From the NCBI RefSeq assembly GCF_010668395.1, contig NZ_WUEY01000004.1:372001-436000 (forward strand): 64,000 nt of DNA. Reading direction: 5' to 3'. Position numbers and translations under genes: made by a program. This DNA comes from Martinezella lusitana (GTDB lineage Bacteria; Pseudomonadota; Alphaproteobacteria; Rhizobiales; Rhizobiaceae). The notes beneath the pieces are model-generated. The model saw nothing but the letters and a program-made list of their open reading frames with translations. It was not told where the DNA came from and ran no database searches. Shown here piece after piece: positions 17,427-31,815 of the stretch (its first letter is position 1; each line of letters begins with the position of its first letter).

Positions 17427-18644
17427 ATGATGATTGCCGGCTCCGATTTACTTCGCGCACTAAAGCAACTTCTACGTGATAGAGCCGGAAATTTTGGCAT
17501 CCTGACGGCGATTTCGATACCCGTACTGGCAGCCGCGAGCGGCATTGCCATCGACGTTACCAACATGTCGCTGTCTCACAGCCAGCTCCAGGAGGCGACG
17601 GACGCCGCCGCGCTTGCCACGGCGACAGCGCTTGCCGACGGCAGCGTCACAACGACGACGGCAAAGGACTTCGGCAATAATTTCGTGCTCGGCCAGATGT
17701 CGAATTACCTGTCGGGAGATACCACGACGGCGAATGCGCTGAAAAGCGGGACCAACACGGTCGTAACAAAAACGACCGATTCCTCGGGGAATTCAGGCTA
17801 TTCCGTCGTGATAAATGCATCGTATTCGATGCCCGTGAACAGTATGACGCGCCTGCTTGGCCAAAGTTCGATGAATATTTCGACGTCGAGTACCTCGATC
17901 AGCGGAAAAACTTCTGAAACCCAGAAAAATGCCCTGTCTATGTATTTCGTTCTCGATCGCTCCGGATCCATGGACGAGGCCACAGATACGGTTAACGCCG
18001 AACAACCAACGGTTTGCACAAAAACGAGGCAGGACGGGACGTGCAAAACGACCGCGACCAATTATTACACCAAAATGGAATCGCTGAAGATTGCTACGTC
18101 CAATCTTTCCTCCCAGTTGAACAGCGCCGATCCGAATATGATGTATGTGCGCACGGGCGCGGTGTCCTATAATTCCGCCGCCCAAAGCGCTTCATCGCTT
18201 ACGTGGGGCACAAGCGGCATCAAAAGCTATGTCAATAACCTGACATCAAGCGGCTCCACCAATTCGGCCCCCGCTTTTAAGATCGCGGTCGATGCGTTGA
18301 CGAAACCATCGACAACCGCCGGACTGACGGATGAGCAGCAGCAGCATAAAACCAAGAGCGGCGTCACAAATCCGACCATGTACATCGTTTTCATGACGGA
18401 CGGTGATAACAATGTGGCAAACGCCGACACGGATACGAAAACCCAGTGCGATAAAGCACGTAGCAATGGAATCCACGTCTACACAATTGCCTTCATGGCA
18501 CCGGCAAATGGTCAGGCATTGCTGAAGTATTGCGCTACCTCACCCTCCGACTACTTCACCCCGCAGAGCGCCGCAGATCTCTTCAAGGCGTTCACGACAA
18601 TCGCCACGGAAACATCAAAGCAAATGACGCTCCTGACCAAGTGA
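17427..18644 (+). CDS. TadG-like protein with von Willebrand factor A domain
   Basis: A 405-residue protein. The N-terminus is a type IVb prepilin/Tad-like segment: GNFGILTAISIPVLAAASG followed by LQEATDAAALATATALA. This single membrane anchor is the Flp/TadE/TadG-like domain. A VWA domain (about 165-400) carries the MIDAS motif DRSGSMD and the second site TDGDNN. The linker is Ser/Thr-rich and low in Arg. Such proteins are envelope-anchored and often accompany tad/cpa pilus clusters, but no other tad gene is here, so it is an orphan copy. Its codon use (more AT at third positions) differs from its neighbours. Confidence 0.8.
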   Translation: MMIAGSDLLRALKQLLRDRAGNFGILTAISIPVLAAASGIAIDVTNMSLSHSQLQEATDAAALATATALADGSVTTTTAKDFGNNFVLGQMSNYLSGDTTTANALKSGTNTVVTKTTDSSGNSGYSVVINASYSMPVNSMTRLLGQSSMNISTSSTSISGKTSETQKNALSMYFVLDRSGSMDEATDTVNAEQPTVCTKTRQDGTCKTTATNYYTKMESLKIATSNLSSQLNSADPNMMYVRTGAVSYNSAAQSASSLTWGTSGIKSYVNNLTSSGSTNSAPAFKIAVDALTKPSTTAGLTDEQQQHKTKSGVTNPTMYIVFMTDGDNNVANADTDTKTQCDKARSNGIHVYTIAFMAPANGQALLKYCATSPSDYFTPQSAADLFKAFTTIATETSKQMTLLTK

Positions 18645-18687
18645 CCGCCGGCGTTTGGCGCCCGGCAACCGCAGGTCGATGCAAAAG

Positions 18688-18726
18688 AAAAAGCCGCGCG
18701 ATGCGAGTATCGCGCGGCTTTTTCTT
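18688..18726 (+). terminator. Rho-independent terminator after Tad/VWA gene
   Basis: Stem AAAGCCGCGCGAT / ATCGCGCGGCTTT with a 6-base loop, followed by more Ts (TTTTTCTTTT). The A-rich 5' arm makes it able to act on both strands. Confidence 0.85.
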
Positions 18727-18939
18727 TTATCGGTGCGCGAATAAAAGCCCGAAACACCATCGGAATCAAGTCTTTTCCCGTGAACGGCAAACCTTTCGCG
18801 GCTATTTTCGCATCTGCCCAACTCGCTTGTTGCAACTGCTTTACATCAATGCGTAAACTGATAGCGAAACGGAAAGGCAATTCGATTTACGAAGGCGTAA
18901 CACCCTGAATATAAATCACAAATGGCGAGAGTTGATAGT

Positions 18940-21398
18940 ATGAATAACTTGACGAAGGCCGATCTCCCCGTTCCCGCGCCGCGCAGTTCCCGCCCCGAAA
19001 TCCTTGCCGAAGAAATCATCGAGCGCCTGACATACCGCATCGGCAAGGATGCGAAGGTCGCCAAGCCGCACGACTGGCTGACGGCAACGATCCTTGTCAT
19101 TCGCGACCGCGTCATCGACAAGTGGATCGAATCGACCCGCAAGGTCTATGAGACGGACGCCAAGCGCGTCTACTACCTATCCCTTGAGTTCCTGATCGGC
19201 CGCCTGATGCGCGATGCCATCTCCAATCTCGGGCTGATGGAGGAAATCACCAACGCACTCGCCTCGCTTGGCGTCGATATCCGCGTCATCGCCGGCCTCG
19301 AGCCCGATGCAGCGCTCGGCAACGGCGGCCTCGGTCGTCTCGCCGCCTGCTTCATGGAATCCATGGCGACGGTCGACGTGCCCGCCTACGGCTACGGCAT
19401 CCGCTACGTGCACGGCCTCTTCCGCCAGCAGATGGCCGATGGCTGGCAGGTGGAACTGCCCGAAACCTGGCTGGCGCATGGCAATCCCTGGGAGTTCGAG
19501 CGCCAGGAAAGCTCCTACGAAATCGGCTTTGGCGGCGCTGTGGAGACCGTCAGCGGCCATGACGAACTGCCGCGCTACGTCTGGAAGCCGGCTGAACGCG
19601 TCATCGCCACGGCATTCGACACCCCGGTCGTCGGCTGGCGCGGCCATCGCGTCAACACGCTGCGCCTGTGGTCGGCCCAGCCGATCGATCCCATCCTGCT
19701 CGATGCCTTCAACGCCGGCGACCATATCGGCGCGCTGCGCGAAAGCAACAAGGCCGAAAGCCTGACGCGCGTCCTCTATCCGGCCGACGCGACACCGGCC
19801 GGCCAGGAATTGCGCCTGCGCCAGGAGTTCTTCTTCTCGTCCGCGTCGCTGCAGGACATCCTGCGCCGCCACCTGCAGCAATACGACGATCTGACCAATC
19901 TTGCCGAGAAGGTCGCCATCCAGCTGAACGACACGCACCCCGCCGTCTCCGTCGCGGAGATGATGCGCCTACTGGTCGACGTTCATGGCCTCGATTTCGA
20001 CAAGGCCTGGGATATCACCCGCGAGACGTTCGGCTACACCAATCATACGCTGCTGCCGGAAGCTCTCGAAAGCTGGCCGGTGCCGCTGTTCGAGCGTCTG
20101 CTGCCGCGCCACATGCAGATCGTCTATGCCATCAACGCGAAGATCCTCGTCGAGGCGCGCAAACTTCGCAATTTCAGCGATACCGAAATCCGCTCGATTT
20201 CCCTGATCGACGAGGCCGGCGATCGCCGCGTGCGCATGGGCAATCTCGCCTTCGTCGGTTCGCACTCGATCAACGGCGTTTCCGCGCTCCATACCGATCT
20301 GATGAAGGTCACTGTCTTTGCCGACCTGCACAAGCTCTATCCCGACCGCATCAACAACAAGACGAACGGGATTACGCCGCGCCGCTGGCTGATGCAGTGC
20401 AATCCGGGTCTCACCAGCCTCGTGCGCGAAACCATCGGCGATGCCTTCCTCGACGATGCGGAACAGCTGAAGCCGTTGGATCAGTTCGCCCGCGACAGCG
20501 CCTTCCAGGAGAAGTTCGCCGCCGTCAAGCGCGCCAACAAGGTGCAGCTCTCCAACCTCGTCGCCAGCCGCATGGGCATCAAGCTCGATCCGAATGCCAT
20601 GTTCGACATCCAGATCAAGCGCATTCACGAATACAAGCGCCAGCTTCTCAATGTCATCGAAGCGGTGGCGCTCTACGATCAGATCCGTTCGCATCCCGAG
20701 CTGGATTGGCAGCCGCGCGTCAAGCTCTTCGCCGGCAAGGCGGCGCCGAGCTATCACAACGCCAAGCTCATCATCAAGCTGATCAACGACGTCGCCCGCG
20801 TCGTCAACAACGACCCATCGGTGCGGGGCCTGCTGAAGGTCGTCTTCGTGCCGAACTACAATGTCTCGCTTGCCGAGGTCATGGTTCCCGCCGCCGATCT
20901 TTCCGAGCAGATTTCCACCGCCGGCATGGAAGCATCGGGCACCGGCAACATGAAGTTCGGCCTCAACGGCGCCCTGACGATCGGCACGCTCGACGGCGCC
21001 AATGTCGAAATGCGCGACAATGTCGGCGAGGACAACATCGTCATCTTCGGGTTGCGGGCCGACGAGGTCGCCAGCCTGCGCAATGACGGTCATGACCCCC
21101 GTGCCATCATCGAGCGCTCGCGCGAGCTCTCGCAGGCTCTCTCGGCCATCGCTTCCGGCGTCTTCTCTCCCGACGACCGCAACCGATACGCCGGTTTGAT
21201 CGAAGGCATCTATAGCCACGACTGGTTCATGGTTGCCGCCGATTTCGACGCGTATGCCTCGGCGCAGCGCGAAGTCGATATCCTTTGGGCCAATCCGTCC
21301 GAATGGTATGCCAAGACGATCAACAACACCGCTCGCATGGGCTGGTTCTCCTCCGACCGGACGATCCGTCAGTATGCCAAGGAAATCTGGAGAGCCGG

Positions 21399-21402
<4 letters not shown>
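18940..21402 (+). CDS. glgP: Glycogen phosphorylase
   Basis: An 820-residue GT35 phosphorylase, first gene of the glg operon. It releases glucose-1-phosphate from alpha-1,4-glucan ends with phosphate and pyridoxal phosphate. Visible signatures are YLSLEFLIGR, ALGNGGLGRLAACFMES, the C-terminal PLP-lysine region EASGTGNMKFGLNGALTIGT, and IKRIHEYKRQLLN. The ATG at 18940 has GGCGAGAG upstream and gives MNNLTKADLPVPAPR; an in-frame ATG at 18922 adds six residues but lacks a ribosome-binding site. The stop overlaps the glgB start by 4 bases (ATGA), so the two are translationally coupled. Confidence 0.93.
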
Positions 21403-23606
<2,204 letters not shown>

Positions 23607-23632
23607 GATCATTACGGACAGGGAGGAATAAA

Positions 23633-24895
23633 ATGGTAGAAAAACGTTTCCAACCGCTGGCGCGCGATGCCATGGCCTACGTTCTTGCCGGGGGACGCGG
23701 CAGCCGCCTGAAAGAACTGACCGACCGCCGTGCCAAGCCGGCCGTCTATTTCGGCGGCAAGACCCGAATCATCGATTTCGCGCTGTCCAACGCTCTCAAT
23801 TCCGGTATCCGCCGCATCGGCGTCGCAACGCAGTACAAGGCGCACTCGCTGATCCGCCACATGCAGCGCGGCTGGAACTTCTTCCGCCCCGAACGAAACG
23901 AAAGCTTCGACATCCTGCCAGCATCGCAGCGCGTCTCGGAAACGCAGTGGTACGAAGGCACGGCCGACGCCGTCTACCAGAACATCGACATCATCGAGCC
24001 CTACGGCCCGGAATACATGGTCATCCTCGCCGGCGACCATATCTATAAGATGGACTATGAATGGATGCTGCAGCAGCACGTCGATTCGGGCGCCCAGGTT
24101 ACCATCGGCTGCCTCGAAGTGCCCCGCATGGAAGCGGTCGGTTTCGGCGTCATGCATGTCAACGAGAAGGATGAAATCATCGATTTCGTCGAGAAGCCCG
24201 CGGATCCGCCGGGCATCCCAGGCAATCCGGATTTCGCGCTGGCCTCGATGGGCATCTATGTCTTCCACACGAAATTCCTGATCGAATGCCTGCGGCGCGA
24301 CGCCGCAGACCCGAATTCCAGCCGCGACTTCGGCAAGGACATCATCCCCTACATCGTCAAGAACGGCAAAGCCGTCGCGCACCGCTTCGCGCAGTCCTGC
24401 GTCCGCTCGGATTTCGAGCGCGAGGCCTATTGGCGCGACGTGGGCACGATCGATGCCTACTGGCAGGCGAATATCGACCTGACCGCCGTGGTGCCGGAAC
24501 TCGACATTTATGACAAATCCTGGCCGATCTGGACCTATGCGGAAATCAGCCCGCCGGCGAAATTCGTCCACGATGACGAAGACCGCCGCGGTTCGGCCGT
24601 GTCCTCCGTTGTCGCCGGCGACTGCATCATTTCGGGCGCCAGCCTCTATAACAGCCTGCTCTTCACCGGCGTGCGTGCCAACTCCTACTCCAAGCTGGAG
24701 GGAGCAGTGGTGCTGCCGGGCGTGAAGGTCGGCCGCCGCGCGCAGCTCAAGAATGTCGTCATCGACCATGGCGTCACCATTCCGGAGGGCCTGATCGTCG
24801 GCGAGGATCCGGAGCTGGATGCCAAGCGCTGGCGCCGCACGGAAAGCGGCATCTGCCTCATCACGCAGACGATGATCGACAAGCTGGATTTGTAA
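23633..24895 (+). CDS. glgC: Glucose-1-phosphate adenylyltransferase
   Basis: A 420-residue ADP-glucose pyrophosphorylase, the committed step of glycogen synthesis. The N-terminal Rossmann domain has [20 protein letters not shown], then [11 protein letters not shown] and the substrate-binding FVEKP. The C-terminal left-handed beta-helix carries the regulatory allosteric domain (fructose-6-P/pyruvate activated in rhizobial enzymes). Excellent ribosome-binding site GGGAGGAATAAA before the ATG. It is followed 3 bases later by glgA. Confidence 0.94.
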   Translation: MVEKRFQPLARDAMAYVLAGGRGSRLKELTDRRAKPAVYFGGKTRIIDFALSNALNSGIRRIGVATQYKAHSLIRHMQRGWNFFRPERNESFDILPASQRVSETQWYEGTADAVYQNIDIIEPYGPEYMVILAGDHIYKMDYEWMLQQHVDSGAQVTIGCLEVPRMEAVGFGVMHVNEKDEIIDFVEKPADPPGIPGNPDFALASMGIYVFHTKFLIECLRRDAADPNSSRDFGKDIIPYIVKNGKAVAHRFAQSCVRSDFEREAYWRDVGTIDAYWQANIDLTAVVPELDIYDKSWPIWTYAEISPPAKFVHDDEDRRGSAVSSVVAGDCIISGASLYNSLLFTGVRANSYSKLEGAVVLPGVKVGRRAQLKNVVIDHGVTIPEGLIVGEDPELDAKRWRRTESGICLITQTMIDKLDL

Positions 24896-24898
24896 CTT

Positions 24899-27974
<3,076 letters not shown>

Positions 27975-27992
27975 TAGGGCAAGAGCCTAAGT

Positions 27993-28153
27993 CCCTTCTC
28001 CCCGCTCATGCGGGGCGAAGGTGGCCGGAAGCTGCTGAATGAAGTGAAGCGGCAATTGGCCGGATGAGGGGCCTTCCAAAATCCATTACAGCCGCACGAT
28101 TTGCCGAGTGCTCCGCCCACACCCCAACCCTCTCCCCGCAAGCAAGGAGAGGG
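27993..28153. repeat. Alpha-proteobacterial intergenic repeat in the glg operon
   Basis: The pgm-glgX gap holds two inverted repeats. One is CTTCTCCCCGC (27995-28005) / GCGGGGCGAAG (28010-28020). The other is CCCTCTCC (28128-28135) / GGAGAGGG (28146-28153). Between them is a segment ending GGCCGGATGAGGGGC. The CCTTCTCCCCGC...GGATGAGGGGC pattern is one I remember as common between genes in Rhizobiales. Such hairpins often modulate mRNA decay between operon segments. Confidence 0.6.
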
Positions 28154-28187
28154 AACAGTTTCGAGTCATCCGGAAAGCCCCTAAGAC

Positions 28188-30158
28188 ATGTCAGAACCGA
28201 TAGCCCGCTGCCTGGGTGCAACCCTCACCGATGCCGGCGTTGAATTTGCCGTCTGGTCCAGGAATGCCGAGCGCCTGGAGCTCTGCCTGTTCGATGCCGA
28301 AGGCCATAAGGAGATCGCTCGCCTGCCGTTCACCCGCGATGGAGACGAGCACCGTCTTTTCGTGAAAGACGCCGGGGAAGGCACGCGCTATGGCCTGCGG
28401 GCCCATGGCACCTACGATCCCGATCGCGGCCTGTGGTTCGATCCGTCCAAGCTGCTCGTCGATCCCTATGCCAGGGAAATCGACCGACCCTTTCGTTACG
28501 ACCCGCGCCTGGGAGTGTTCGGAGCCGACACGCAGGACCTCGTGCCGAAGACGATCGTCACGCGCGCTGTCGCCGTCAAGCCGGCCAAGCCGTTGTTTCA
28601 GCCCGGCGGCCTCGTCTACGAGATCGCCGTAAAGCCCTTCACGATGCTGCATCCGGATGTGCCGGCGCAGATGCGCGGCACGCTCGGCGCCCTCGCCCAT
28701 CCCTCGATCATTGCGCATCTCAAGCGCCTGCAAGTGGACGCCGTCGAGCTGATGCCGATCACGGCATGGATCGACGAACGGCATCTCCCGCCGCTCGGCC
28801 TGACCAATAGCTGGGGCTACAATCCCGTCGCCTTCATGGCGCTCGACCCGCGTCTGGTCCCCGGCGGCATCCGGGAACTGCGCGAGACGGTCGCCGCCCT
28901 TCACGCCGATGGCATCGCCGTCATCCTCGATCTTGTCTTCAACCATACCGGCGAGAGCGACCGCCAGGGCCCGACGCTGTCCTTGCGCGGTCTCGACAAC
29001 CCCACCTATTTCCGCAGCCTGCCGGATCAGCCCGGCACGCTGGTCAACGATACCGGCACGGGCAACACCGTGGCCTGCGATCAGCCGGCAACCCGCAAGC
29101 TCGTCATCGACAGCCTGCGCCATTTCGTGCGCTGCGCGGGCATAGACGGCTTCCGCTTCGATCTCGCCACCGTGCTCGGCCGCGGCAGCAAGGGGTTCGA
29201 TCCGGAAAGCATGACGCTGCGCACCATGCTGGCCGATGACGTGCTCAGAGATCGGATCATGATCGCCGAGCCCTGGGACATCGGCCCAGGCGGCTATCAG
29301 CTTGGGAATTTCCCGGCGCCTTTCCTCGAGTGGAACGACCGGGCCCGCGACGACCTGCGCCGCTTCTGGCGCGGCGATGCCGGCGCCGGCGATCTCGCGA
29401 CCGTGCTTGCCGGTTCCTCTTCCATCTTCGGCCGTGACGGACGCACGCAGACGCGCAGCGTCAATTTCCTCGCCGCCCATGACGGCTTCACGCTGATGGA
29501 TCTCGTTTCCTACGAAAACAAGCACAACGAAGCCAATGGCGAGAACAATCGCGACGGCCACAACGAGAACTTTTCCTGGAACAACGGCGCCGAAGGCGGA
29601 ACAGACGATCCAGCGATCCAGAGCAAGCGCCGTGCCGATATCGAAGCCATGCTGTCGACGCTCTTTGCCACGCGCGGCACGATCATGCTGACGGCCGGTG
29701 ACGAAGCCGGGCGCAGCCAGCAAGGCAACAACAACGCCTATTGCCAGGACAACGCGATGACCTGGATGGACTGGAAGACGCTGGACGAGGAACTGATCGG
29801 CCATGCCGCGTGGCTCGCCGGCCTGCGCCGCCGCTTCGCCGCCTTCGGCAACATGGACTTCTTTCACGGCGATGGCGATGTGCTCTGGTTCTCCGCGGCC
29901 GGAACGGCGATGACGGTGCCGGATTGGCAGGCATCGAACGCGAGCGTCCTCGGCATGGCGCTGCGAACTGAGGATCGCGCCACGGGCCGATCGACACGCC
30001 TCGCCATACTGTTCAATCGCGCCGCAGCCGAGTGTTCCGTCACGCCGCCCGCCTCGGAGAATGGCGGCTGGTCCCTGCTGACCGCAACGGGCGAAACGGC
30101 TGCCGGAGAGCGGATCGTCGTTCCCGGCCGCTCCGTTGCCTTCCTTCTGGAAGCCTGA
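28188..30158 (+). CDS. glgX: Glycogen debranching enzyme
   Basis: A 656-residue GH13 isoamylase-type enzyme that cleaves the alpha-1,6 branches left after GlgP action. N-terminal CBM48 (CLGATLTDAGVEFAVWSRNA), then the barrel: ILDLVFNHTGE, catalytic Asp in FRFDLATVLGR, Glu in IAEPWDIGPGGYQ, and Asp in LAAHDGFTLMDLVSY, followed by ENNRDGHNENFSWN. All catalytic residues are present. It lies 213 bases after pgm across the repeat element, so it may be transcribed from the same operon or separately. Confidence 0.92.
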   Translation: MSEPIARCLGATLTDAGVEFAVWSRNAERLELCLFDAEGHKEIARLPFTRDGDEHRLFVKDAGEGTRYGLRAHGTYDPDRGLWFDPSKLLVDPYAREIDRPFRYDPRLGVFGADTQDLVPKTIVTRAVAVKPAKPLFQPGGLVYEIAVKPFTMLHPDVPAQMRGTLGALAHPSIIAHLKRLQVDAVELMPITAWIDERHLPPLGLTNSWGYNPVAFMALDPRLVPGGIRELRETVAALHADGIAVILDLVFNHTGESDRQGPTLSLRGLDNPTYFRSLPDQPGTLVNDTGTGNTVACDQPATRKLVIDSLRHFVRCAGIDGFRFDLATVLGRGSKGFDPESMTLRTMLADDVLRDRIMIAEPWDIGPGGYQLGNFPAPFLEWNDRARDDLRRFWRGDAGAGDLATVLAGSSSIFGRDGRTQTRSVNFLAAHDGFTLMDLVSYENKHNEANGENNRDGHNENFSWNNGAEGGTDDPAIQSKRRADIEAMLSTLFATRGTIMLTAGDEAGRSQQGNNNAYCQDNAMTWMDWKTLDEELIGHAAWLAGLRRRFAAFGNMDFFHGDGDVLWFSAAGTAMTVPDWQASNASVLGMALRTEDRATGRSTRLAILFNRAAAECSVTPPASENGGWSLLTATGETAAGERIVVPGRSVAFLLEA

Positions 30159-30198
30159 TCCCGGTTGCGCTTTCATTCCCGATTCGCCAGAAAGGGCG

Positions 30199-30272
30199 CC
30201 AGAACAATTCCAGGAGAAGAGCGCGGCGGTTTTTCGTCCGGAATTGTGTGGATGCAAAGAGACAGAACGGCA
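30199..30272. repeat. Dispersed rhizobial intergenic repeat, copy B
   Basis: ACAATTCCAGGAGAAGAGCG then GGCGGTTTTTCGTCCGGAAT and a purine-rich tail GCAAAGAGACAGAACGG. It has the same order of blocks as the copies at 1936 and 52514. It abuts the start of the MaoC-like gene. Confidence 0.6.
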
Positions 30273-30291
30273 CAGACCGACGAGGATGGGA

Positions 30292-30780
30292 ATGCCCGGC
30301 GAAATTTCGCTTGTTGAGATCATGAAACTTGCGGGAACCGAGATCGGCGTTTCCGACTGGATCACCGTTGACCAGACGATGATCGACACCTTTGCCGATG
30401 CGACGCTCGATCATCAGTTCATCCATGTCGATCCCGAGCGCGCCAAGGCTGAAACGCCCTATGGCGGCACCATCGCCCACGGCTTCCTGACGCTCTCGCT
30501 GCTCTCGGCAATGAACTACAGCGCCCTTCCGAAGATCCGCGAACAGACCATGGGCATCAATTACGGTTTCGAGCAAATCCGTTTCATGTCGCCGGTCAAA
30601 TGCGGCGCGCGGGTACGCGGCCGCTTCAAGCTTGCCGAAACGCGGCTGCGCGGCGCCAGCATGCTGATGCTGACCTATGACGTGACCGTCGAAATCGAAA
30701 ACGAGCGCAAAGCGGCGCTGACCGCGACATGGACGACCATATCGCAGTTCGATCCGAAGGATCGGCCGGAGGAGTCTTAA
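30292..30780 (+). CDS. MaoC-like (hotdog) dehydratase
   Basis: A 162-residue hotdog-fold protein of the MaoC/(R)-enoyl-CoA hydratase type. The hydratase motif is FADATLDHQFIHVDPERA (catalytic Asp and His), followed by YGGTIAHGFLTLSL, as in NodN-like and PhaJ-like proteins. It probably hydrates a 2-enoyl-CoA; the substrate is unknown. ATG 30292 lies just after CGAGGATGGG; the frame continues upstream to 30136 through the repeat element, and an ATG at 30322 is another option. It is convergent with the low-GC gene, with a 4-base overlap of ends. Confidence 0.82.
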   Translation: MPGEISLVEIMKLAGTEIGVSDWITVDQTMIDTFADATLDHQFIHVDPERAKAETPYGGTIAHGFLTLSLLSAMNYSALPKIREQTMGINYGFEQIRFMSPVKCGARVRGRFKLAETRLRGASMLMLTYDVTVEIENERKAALTATWTTISQFDPKDRPEES

Positions 30781-31202
30781 AACTTTTTCAGGAGGGGGCG
30801 GATTTTCTGTATAAGTATAATCAGCAAAAGAGCCGCAATTCCGCATAAAGCTTCCGGGATCTGGGAAGTTAACGCATAAAATATGGAAAGCGCATCAAAG
30901 GAAATTTTGCCGTCTAAAGCCCGCTCAATTATATGAAGAACTATTATTGCAGGTATGAAAAACGTCAAGTAGCTTCGAATATGATCTAAAGCGTTAAATT
31001 TACTTGGTATCGCTTGCTGCGTGCTTCCAAGGCCTATTCCAGTCCATGACTTGGAATCATATTCAAGGCCATCGTTGTCAGAGCCCATAGGCATGACCTT
31101 TGTGTCGCGCGTCCCAGTGCGCGGGTTGAAGGCGAGTGTTTCGATCCCGCCGATACAACCATTATGCGACCGAAACTGATGGCAAACAAGATCGATTGCC
31201 AT
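30777..31202 (-). CDS. Possible small membrane protein in a low-GC patch
   Basis: A 141-residue open frame in sequence visibly AT-richer than anything around it (30781-31160). The N-terminal half is hydrophilic and oddly composed (FNPRTGTRDTKVMPMGSDND); the C-terminal half has two convincing membrane segments (YLTFFIPAIIVLHIIERAL and ALCGIAALLLIILIQKI). I do not recognise it. It may be a recently acquired gene or the rearranged tail of one. The AT-rich base composition and lack of partners suggest transfer. Whether it is expressed cannot be judged. Confidence 0.4.
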   Translation of the reverse strand: MAIDLVCHQFRSHNGCIGGIETLAFNPRTGTRDTKVMPMGSDNDGLEYDSKSWTGIGLGSTQQAIPSKFNALDHIRSYLTFFIPAIIVLHIIERALDGKISFDALSIFYALTSQIPEALCGIAALLLIILIQKIRPLLKKF

Positions 31203-31266
31203 CAGCTGCGGTTGTTATGCCGCGAGCCGATTTTGTGTAGGCTTTGCTCGCCAAGGCCTGTCGAAC

Positions 31267-31815
31267 CTAAAGCCCCGCATCTTCCGCGCCCTCGGCCAGA
31301 AGACCAAAGACATAGTCGGAAAAGGAGCGCCAGACCTCGACGCGGAATGTCTCTTCATCGAGCCGCAGGATCACCACTTCAGCCTTGCCGTAGAGCGTGC
31401 GCGAGCAGGCGCCAACGGGGAATGCGCTCAACGAAACGTCCTGCGGGCAGCCGGCGGCAAGCGTCGCTTCGGCACCGGGGCCGGAGACGATAACGGCTGT
31501 GTTGCGATGCGAGACGTCGGTTGCCGAGTGCAGCACGCCAGACGATGCGGCGACCCCAACGAGTTCAGCGCCGTTCTCGTCGATGACGAGCCATTCATCC
31601 GGGCCGAGCCACAGGGCATGACGACCGTTGGCGCTGGCCGAGGTCTTCGGCCGGGTCGGCAACTGCAGGCCGAGCACATGCGAAAGACCGCCGACCGAAT
31701 CAGCGGGAGCGCGCAGCGAGATTCGGCTGGCCGGTGCGGCCGGCGTCAGCCGGACGGTCGAGGAGCCGCCGTGGCGGCCGGCGAGCGGCAGTTTGCGGGT
31801 AGCGAGATCAGCCAT
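31267..31815 (-). CDS. soxG: Sarcosine oxidase gamma subunit
   Basis: A 182-residue subunit of heterotetrameric sarcosine oxidase, last gene of soxB-(yebY-like)-soxD-soxA-soxG. The family features are WLGPDEWLVIDE, DVSHRNTAVIVSGP and RTLYGKAEVVILRLDEETFRVEVWRSFSDYV near the end. It resembles a GcvT-like fold and packs against the alpha subunit. ATG 31815 overlaps the end of soxA by 8 bases, so translation is coupled; an earlier in-frame start (31839) lies deep inside soxA. Confidence 0.9.
   Translation of the reverse strand: MADLATRKLPLAGRHGGSSTVRLTPAAPASRISLRAPADSVGGLSHVLGLQLPTRPKTSASANGRHALWLGPDEWLVIDENGAELVGVAASSGVLHSATDVSHRNTAVIVSGPGAEATLAAGCPQDVSLSAFPVGACSRTLYGKAEVVILRLDEETFRVEVWRSFSDYVFGLLAEGAEDAGL

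Noticed and set aside
28191..30389. Long minus-strand open frame opposite glgX
   Set aside because: Same reason: antisense shadow, low-complexity Ala/Gly/Arg/Glu composition.
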